8,232 bases of DNA from an uncultured Cloacibacillus sp. (GTDB lineage Bacteria > Synergistota > Synergistia > Synergistales > Synergistaceae), in contig URAG01000089.1 of the NCBI GenBank assembly GCA_900545755.1, positions 1-8,232 of the forward strand. The letters run 5' to 3'. Made by a program: the position numbers and the translations under genes. Shown one piece after another: positions 4,756 to 8,232 of the stretch. The notes under the pieces were generated by a model. That model saw only the letters and a program-made list of their open reading frames with translations, was not told the DNA's origin and ran no database searches. Numbering within the stretch: the first letter of the stretch is position 1; every line of letters begins with the position of its first letter.

Positions 4756-5751
4756 CTAGGCCATCGTGATTACGGTTCCAGCCCCGTTTTCAAGCGCATC
4801 CTTAGCCTTCGCCAGCGATGTGATTATCGCCTTTTTGCCTGGGAAGCGGCGCGCAAACTTAATTGCAGCCATGACCTTCGGCTCCATGCTGCCGGCGCCG
4901 AACTGCTTCTCTTCCATATATTTGATCGCTTCGGCGACTGTTATGTGCGAGAGCGCCTTCTGGTCCGGTTTGCCGAAGTTGATGTAGACGTTCTCAACCT
5001 CGGTGAGGATGAGGAGGATGTCGGTCTCCATGTCCTCGGCGAGGCGCTCCGCGGCGAGGTCCTTGTCTATGACCGCCGCGACGCCGGTGAGCGAGCCGTC
5101 CATGTTCTCAATCACGGGGATGCCGCCGCCGCCGGCAGTGACGACTATCGTCGTATCCCAGAGGCGCTTGACGGAATCAAGCTCGACTATGCGTTTCGGC
5201 TTCGGCGAAGGGACGACGCGACGCCAGCCGCGACCGGAGTCTTCCCTCATCGTCCAGCCTTTTTCCTCAGCCATTTTCTTCGCGTCCTCGGCGTTGTAGA
5301 AGCGTCCTATCGGTTTCGTAGGTTTTTCAAACGCGGGGTCGTCCTTGTCTACGACGACCTGCGTCACGAGAGTCACGACCGGCACGTTGCGGTTTCTGTT
5401 GCGGAGCGCGTCGCGCAGGCTCTGCTGTATCTGGTAGCCGATGTAGCCCTCCGTCATCGCGCCGCAGCAGTCGAAAGGAATGGCCGGAAGCTGGTCCGGC
5501 TGTTCCGCCGCCGCGATCTCCTGCTGGAGTACGAGACGTCCGACCTGCGGGCCGTTGCCGTGGACGACGGCCATCTCGTAGCCGCTGCAGCTGATGTCAG
5601 CGAGGTTCTCGCAAGTTTTCTTGACGACTTTGAGTTGTTCCTCCGCGGTCGGAGGCGTACCGGCCTCCATCAGCGCGTTGCCGCCGAGCGCTATTACTAC
5701 CTTGGTAGCGGTTTCATTTTTTTCAGCGTGTAGTGAATGTGGTACCATCAT
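4756..5751 (-). CDS. arcC: Carbamate kinase
   Basis: This 331-residue enzyme makes ATP from carbamoyl phosphate and ADP, releasing carbamate (CO2 and NH3). It is the last step in fermentation of arginine, citrulline or related ureido compounds. It belongs to the amino acid kinase fold: VVIALGGNAL near residue 18, VVHGNGPQVG near 63, AMTEGYIGYQIQQSL, TLVTQVVVDKDDPAF, TAGGGGIPVI, and VIDKDLAAERLAEDMETDIL for nucleotide and substrate contacts. The start at 5751 is preferred because AGGGAG (5766-5761) lies 9 nt upstream. This gives an N-terminal tail of about 16 residues (MMVPHSLHAEKNETAT) before the usual start of the fold. No ornithine carbamoyltransferase or arginine deiminase is adjacent, so the carbamoyl phosphate source lies elsewhere. 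It has its own promoter and a palindromic site upstream, which suggests separate regulation. Confidence 0.96.
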   Translation of the reverse strand: MMVPHSLHAEKNETATKVVIALGGNALMEAGTPPTAEEQLKVVKKTCENLADISCSGYEMAVVHGNGPQVGRLVLQQEIAAAEQPDQLPAIPFDCCGAMTEGYIGYQIQQSLRDALRNRNRNVPVVTLVTQVVVDKDDPAFEKPTKPIGRFYNAEDAKKMAEEKGWTMREDSGRGWRRVVPSPKPKRIVELDSVKRLWDTTIVVTAGGGGIPVIENMDGSLTGVAAVIDKDLAAERLAEDMETDILLILTEVENVYINFGKPDQKALSHITVAEAIKYMEEKQFGAGSMEPKVMAAIKFARRFPGKKAIITSLAKAKDALENGAGTVITMA

Positions 5752-5813
5752 CGCAGCGCACTCCCTTTGTTATGATATTTTTTCGTTTCGTAAATAAGAG
5801 TTACAGCATCTAT

Positions 5814-5843
5814 ATTATAAACTAAAACAGCGTATGAGTTCAA
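5814..5843 (-). promoter_or_regulatory. Sigma-70 promoter of arcC
   Basis: On the minus strand TTGAAC (5843-5838), an 18-nt spacer and consensus TATAAT (5819-5814) are seen. The start would be near 5807, giving a leader of about 55 nt with the AGGGAG ribosome site. Confidence 0.75.
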
Positions 5844-5867
5844 TATGTGAATTGCCTTAGCGCAAAT

Positions 5868-5887
5868 TTTTGGCAAATTTGCCAAAA
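5868..5887. promoter_or_regulatory. Perfect 20-bp palindrome upstream of arcC, candidate activator site
   Basis: TTTTGGCAAATTTGCCAAAA is self-complementary over all 20 bases. Its centre lies about 70 bp upstream of the predicted arcC start, a position typical of activators that touch RNA polymerase from upstream. The half-element GCAAATTT occurs at 5863-5870 and again at 5874-5881, 11 bp apart, about one helical turn. The binding protein is not known; it does not match the CRP or FNR consensus. Confidence 0.55.
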
Positions 5888-5926
5888 GCCGCCGTTTTCA
5901 GCGAGGTTTGCTGAAACCGCTGCTTT
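5885..5926 (-). terminator. Terminator hairpin of the AEC permease gene
   Basis: Downstream of the permease stop on the minus strand, AAAGC...TTTCAGC, loop AAACCTC, GCTGAAA...GCTTT forms a long hairpin with a few central mismatches (core 5896-5902 with 5910-5916; base 5885-5889 with 5922-5926). It ends in TTTT before the palindrome. It would keep permease transcripts from running into arcC. Confidence 0.65.
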
Positions 5927-5958
5927 GATGAAAGTTTAGGGACTTGATGCGCGCGCCG

Positions 5959-6900
5959 TTAAACTATTCCAAGCGCGTAAGTCCACGCCGGGATTGACAA
6001 TATTCCGAGCAGAGTCGTCGCGGCGACGAGATCCGCAGCGTATTCGCCGTCCATGCCCATGCCCTTCGCGATTATAAAGCAGTTGACGGCGCATGGCATT
6101 GAGCTGAGCATTACAGTGACCCTAAGCAGATCGTCGCCGACAGGAAAGAGCAGCAGCGCGCCCCACATAAGGAGCGGGTTCACTGCAAGCTTGATGACGA
6201 TGTCGAACCATGTGCGGCGGATTATCTCAGCGACGCGGCTCATGCGCGAGATGTCGAGCGACCCGCCGAGCGCGATGAGCGCGACGGCGGTCGCCGCGCC
6301 CGAGACGAGCTTCATCGTCTCATCGAGGACGAAATGTACCGGAATGTGCGCGAGCGCGGCGCTTACGCCAAGAACGCATGAAACGACAAGCGGATTTTTA
6401 GCGAGACGCACGCACATGGTAGAAAGACTCTTCGCGGAAATCCTTCCGTTGAGCACAAGCTCGCCCGCGCCTATCGAGAGGACCTGAAAAAATATCGTAC
6501 TGACCGCGATGTAGATAGATGCCCAGTGCAGCCCCGCTTCCCCCATTGCGAGCTGAATGACGGGGAAACCGAGGTAGATGTTGTTCGATCGGAAGTCGGC
6601 GAGCACGGAGACTGCGACGCGCCGCACGTCGCCCCTGTGTACGAAGAACGCGCCTCCGGCCCACGCTATCGCAATAGTCGCGATATAGCAGATATTGACG
6701 GAAATCAGCAAGTTCGGCTGCGTCAGCACCTCCGTCCCTGAGATGTATGTCGTGCGGAAAAGCAGCAGCGGCAGAATGACCCAGTAAAGCGTCTTCGAGA
6801 GCGCGGCTATGTCGGCGGCGCTGTAGAAGCCGCGGCGCTTCAATATATTCCCTATCGCGATGATGATGACGAGCGGCATTACCAACATAAACCCAAACAT
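5959..6900 (-). CDS. AEC-family permease (auxin efflux carrier type transporter)
   Basis: The 313-residue protein has the length and layout of AEC transporters, a family that includes MdcF (malonate), YfdV and plant PIN-like carriers. About ten membrane segments are visible. The first is MLVMPLVIIIAIGNIL then KRRGF. The second, LSKTLYWVILPLLLFRTTY, carries the family's typical proline, and FRSNNIYLGFPVIQLAMGE matches the N-x-G-F-P region. The C-terminal half repeats the pattern (NPLVVSCVLGVSAAL, ALIALGGSLDI, KLAVNPLLMWGALLLF, MPCAVNCFIIAKGMG). The ATG at 6900 has AAAGGA (6915-6910) 9 nt upstream. The substrate cannot be told from sequence; bacterial members mostly move dicarboxylates, malonate or amino-acid derived acids. 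It lies in the same direction as arcC but is separated from it by a hairpin and a new promoter. Confidence 0.88.
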   Translation of the reverse strand: MFGFMLVMPLVIIIAIGNILKRRGFYSAADIAALSKTLYWVILPLLLFRTTYISGTEVLTQPNLLISVNICYIATIAIAWAGGAFFVHRGDVRRVAVSVLADFRSNNIYLGFPVIQLAMGEAGLHWASIYIAVSTIFFQVLSIGAGELVLNGRISAKSLSTMCVRLAKNPLVVSCVLGVSAALAHIPVHFVLDETMKLVSGAATAVALIALGGSLDISRMSRVAEIIRRTWFDIVIKLAVNPLLMWGALLLFPVGDDLLRVTVMLSSMPCAVNCFIIAKGMGMDGEYAADLVAATTLLGILSIPAWTYALGIV

Positions 6901-6934
6901 CAGCGTCTTTCCTTTCTTCCTTCAATAAAGTACC

Positions 6935-6940
6935 ATTATA
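6935..6940 (-). promoter_or_regulatory. Candidate -10 element of the AEC permease gene
   Basis: A consensus TATAAT lies about 35 nt before the ATG on the minus strand. No TTGACA-like hexamer lies 16-18 nt further upstream, where the sequence is GC-rich, so the promoter may be weak or need an activator. Confidence 0.35.
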
Positions 6941-6982
6941 GCGCAGATTGAGGGCCGCGCCCCGTCTGCGGGGGGTCATGCC

Positions 6983-7852
6983 ATGAAGTTAAACATGAAG
7001 TTAAAATTCAAAGCGTTCGCCGCGCTTATGCTCGCGGCGGTGGTTTCGCTCGCGCTCTTCCTGTCGCCCGCCGGGGCGGAGAAGGCGCGCCAGCTTCGCT
7101 ATTACGCGCTCGACGTAGGGCAGGGAGACTGCTCGCTTTTCGTGCTGCCCGACGGGCGGAACGTCGTCTTCGACGCGGGGCCGCGCTCGAACGCGCGCAG
7201 TACGGTGAACTACCTCAAATCGTGCGGCGTTCGTAAAATCGACCTATTGGTCGCGACGCATCCGCATGAAGACCACATCGGCGGAATGAAGGAGCTGCTA
7301 GCGCGCATCCCGGTGAAACAGATCTGGGACTCGGGCTACAACCACGGCTCTAAGATACAGCGGGACTTCTATCAAACTATAAAGGACAAGAAAATCCCCT
7401 TCGGGCGTCCGAAGCGCGGGTACGCCGCGAAGATGGGGGACGTGACGCTCGAAGTGCTCGCCCCGGCGAAAGCGCTCAAAGGTACGAGCAGCGACGCGAA
7501 CAACAACGGGCTGATAGTCTTGGTCACATACGGAAACGTTTCGTTCTTGATGATGGGAGACGCGCAGGAGGAGGAGCGGGAGACGGTTTCGCCGCTGCCG
7601 CGCGCGGCGGTGCTCAAGGCGGCGCACCACGGCGCGAGCAACGGCACCGACGCCGCGCTGCTACGCGAGGTCTCGCCCGACATAATCATACTCAGCTACA
7701 AACGCGGCAACAGCTACGGTCACCCGCACAAGGAAACCGTAGCCGCAATACGCAAGGCTAAGATACTGCGCTTCGACACTGCGGACGGCCCAGTCAAGCT
7801 GCGCACAGACGGCAAAAGCGTGACATTTGAAAGAAAGAGAGTGGTCAAATGA
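6983..7852 (+). CDS. Exported ComEC/Rec2-type metallo-beta-lactamase-fold hydrolase
   Basis: The 289-residue protein starts at ATG 6983, with a G-rich ribosome site 7 nt upstream. A signal peptide covers about residues 1-32 (basic MKLNMKLKFK, hydrophobic core, SPAGA before EK). The rest is one metallo-beta-lactamase fold of the kind found at the C-terminus of the DNA-uptake channel ComEC: LDVGQGDCSLFVLPDGRNVV, the metal motif H93-P-H95-E-D97-H98, G192-D193 in LMMGDAQEEE, AHHGASNGT at 214-222, and HPH at 247-249. All expected metal ligands are present. Free-standing relatives are predicted phosphodiesterases or nucleases. With no ComEC membrane part and an export signal, it probably acts outside the membrane. 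The stop overlaps the next start (ATGA). It is divergent from the permease gene. Confidence 0.9.
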   Translation: MKLNMKLKFKAFAALMLAAVVSLALFLSPAGAEKARQLRYYALDVGQGDCSLFVLPDGRNVVFDAGPRSNARSTVNYLKSCGVRKIDLLVATHPHEDHIGGMKELLARIPVKQIWDSGYNHGSKIQRDFYQTIKDKKIPFGRPKRGYAAKMGDVTLEVLAPAKALKGTSSDANNNGLIVLVTYGNVSFLMMGDAQEEERETVSPLPRAAVLKAAHHGASNGTDAALLREVSPDIIILSYKRGNSYGHPHKETVAAIRKAKILRFDTADGPVKLRTDGKSVTFERKRVVK

Positions 7853-8070
7853 GTTCTACGAAGGAGATTAAACTTTTCATAGACGCGATAGATTCTGGCG
7901 TCGCGCGCATGATGCTGCTCGACGGCGCTGTTTTTGAGTTCCCGGCGGCGCTTCTGCCCGAGGGGGCGCACGAGGGCGACGGCGTGACTCTGCGCCTCGC
8001 GCTCGAACCGGCGAACGACTACAAGGACGACATCGACAAGCTGCTCGATTCGCTCGGCGACTCGCTGTAG
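7849..8070 (+). CDS. DUF3006 family small acidic protein
   Basis: The 73-residue product has the DUF3006 pattern: a beta-rich start IKLFIDAIDSGVARMMLLDG, then VFEFPAALLPEGAHEGDGVT, and a charged helical end with DDIDKLLDSLGDSL. The family has no known function. It is often found next to, or fused with, ComEC-type metallo-beta-lactamase proteins, as here, where the ATG overlaps the TGA of the upstream gene by 4 nt and translation is probably coupled. There is no signal peptide, so it should stay in the cytoplasm while its partner is exported. Confidence 0.88.
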   Translation: MSSTKEIKLFIDAIDSGVARMMLLDGAVFEFPAALLPEGAHEGDGVTLRLALEPANDYKDDIDKLLDSLGDSL

Positions 8071-8094
8071 CGCGAGGGAAAGTGAAATTACGCA

Positions 8095-8232
8095 ATGGCA
8101 GGAACTTCGTCGAGATACCGCAAAAATTACCCCGTATCGTGGGAGCAGCTCCAACGCGACTGCCGCGCGCTCGCGTGGAAGCTGCTCGACATGCGGTCAG
8201 ATTGGAGCCGCATCGTCGCCGTAGCGCGCGGC
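8095..8232 (+). CDS. gpt: Xanthine phosphoribosyltransferase-like gene, 5' part only
   Basis: Only the first 46 codons lie in the window. The protein begins MAGTSSRYRKNYPVSWEQLQ and ends at WSRIVAVARG. This aligns by eye with the start of E. coli Gpt, whose N-terminus reads SEKYIVTWDMLQ, then KLASRLM, and WKGIIAVSRGG. The family transfers phosphoribose from PRPP to xanthine and guanine (and weakly hypoxanthine) for purine salvage. The PRPP-binding motif lies beyond the edge and cannot be checked. The ATG at 8095 is the only nearby start, since an in-frame TGA lies at 8083. A GAGGGA site is about 15 nt upstream, rather far. It follows the DUF3006 gene by 24 nt and is probably in the same transcript. 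Confidence 0.8.
   Translation, partial: MAGTSSRYRKNYPVSWEQLQRDCRALAWKLLDMRSDWSRIVAVARG

Noticed and set aside
4717..5733. 338-codon plus-strand frame opposite arcC
   Set aside because: Despite its length it mirrors the carbamate kinase gene, which has all its family motifs on the minus strand.
5868..5887. Palindrome as a sigma-54 promoter (TGGCA-like)
   Set aside because: The GG and GC elements are not spaced as -24/-12, and a good sigma-70 promoter lies downstream.

Overview
The window joins two regions of different character. Bases 1 to about 2430 are AT-rich and look like an accessory patch. From about 2435 to the end the DNA is GC-rich and looks like ordinary chromosome with closely packed genes. 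The setting suggests an anaerobic, amino-acid-fermenting bacterium: carbamate kinase, a selenoprotein, L,D-transpeptidase and a DUF3006 pair. Synergistota (Cloacibacillus or Synergistes type) is my best guess, but it is an inference from gene content and not from any marker gene.

Bases 1-706 (minus strand) hold the most notable gene, which is open at the left window edge. It is a UGSC-family selenoprotein with an in-frame UGA followed by a perfect 7-bp stem and 5-nt loop at the usual distance of a bacterial SECIS element. A simple ORF search misses it for two reasons: the UGA, and a one-base shift at a run of six A's (593-598) near the N-terminus. The start has a perfect AGGAGG site. About 340 bases upstream lies a divergent promoter region with an inverted repeat, followed rightward by an XRE-type repressor gene (1150-1578). 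A 5'-truncated IS481-like transposase (1725 to about 2045, minus) and IS-end-like direct repeats follow.

Bases 2383-2701 are a minus-strand tRNA operon: a TTGACA/TAGAAT promoter, tRNA-Tyr(GTA), tRNA-Thr(GGT) and a strong rho-independent terminator. It forms the border of the AT-rich patch.

Bases 3060-4635 (plus) hold a DUF2157-like membrane protein overlapping an exported YkuD L,D-transpeptidase. A bidirectional terminator (4691-4740) separates them from convergent arcC (carbamate kinase, minus). Upstream of arcC are a good sigma-70 promoter and a perfect 20-bp palindrome in activator position. An AEC-family permease (5959-6900, minus) ends in its own hairpin terminator. Divergent from it, on the plus strand, is a tight cluster: an exported ComEC-type metallo-beta-lactamase-fold protein, a DUF3006 protein overlapping it by ATGA, and the first 46 codons of a gpt-like xanthine phosphoribosyltransferase running off the right edge.

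UGA is a normal stop codon here (the metallo-beta-lactamase gene ends in TGA), so the UGA at 408-410 is explained by selenocysteine context and not by a changed genetic code.
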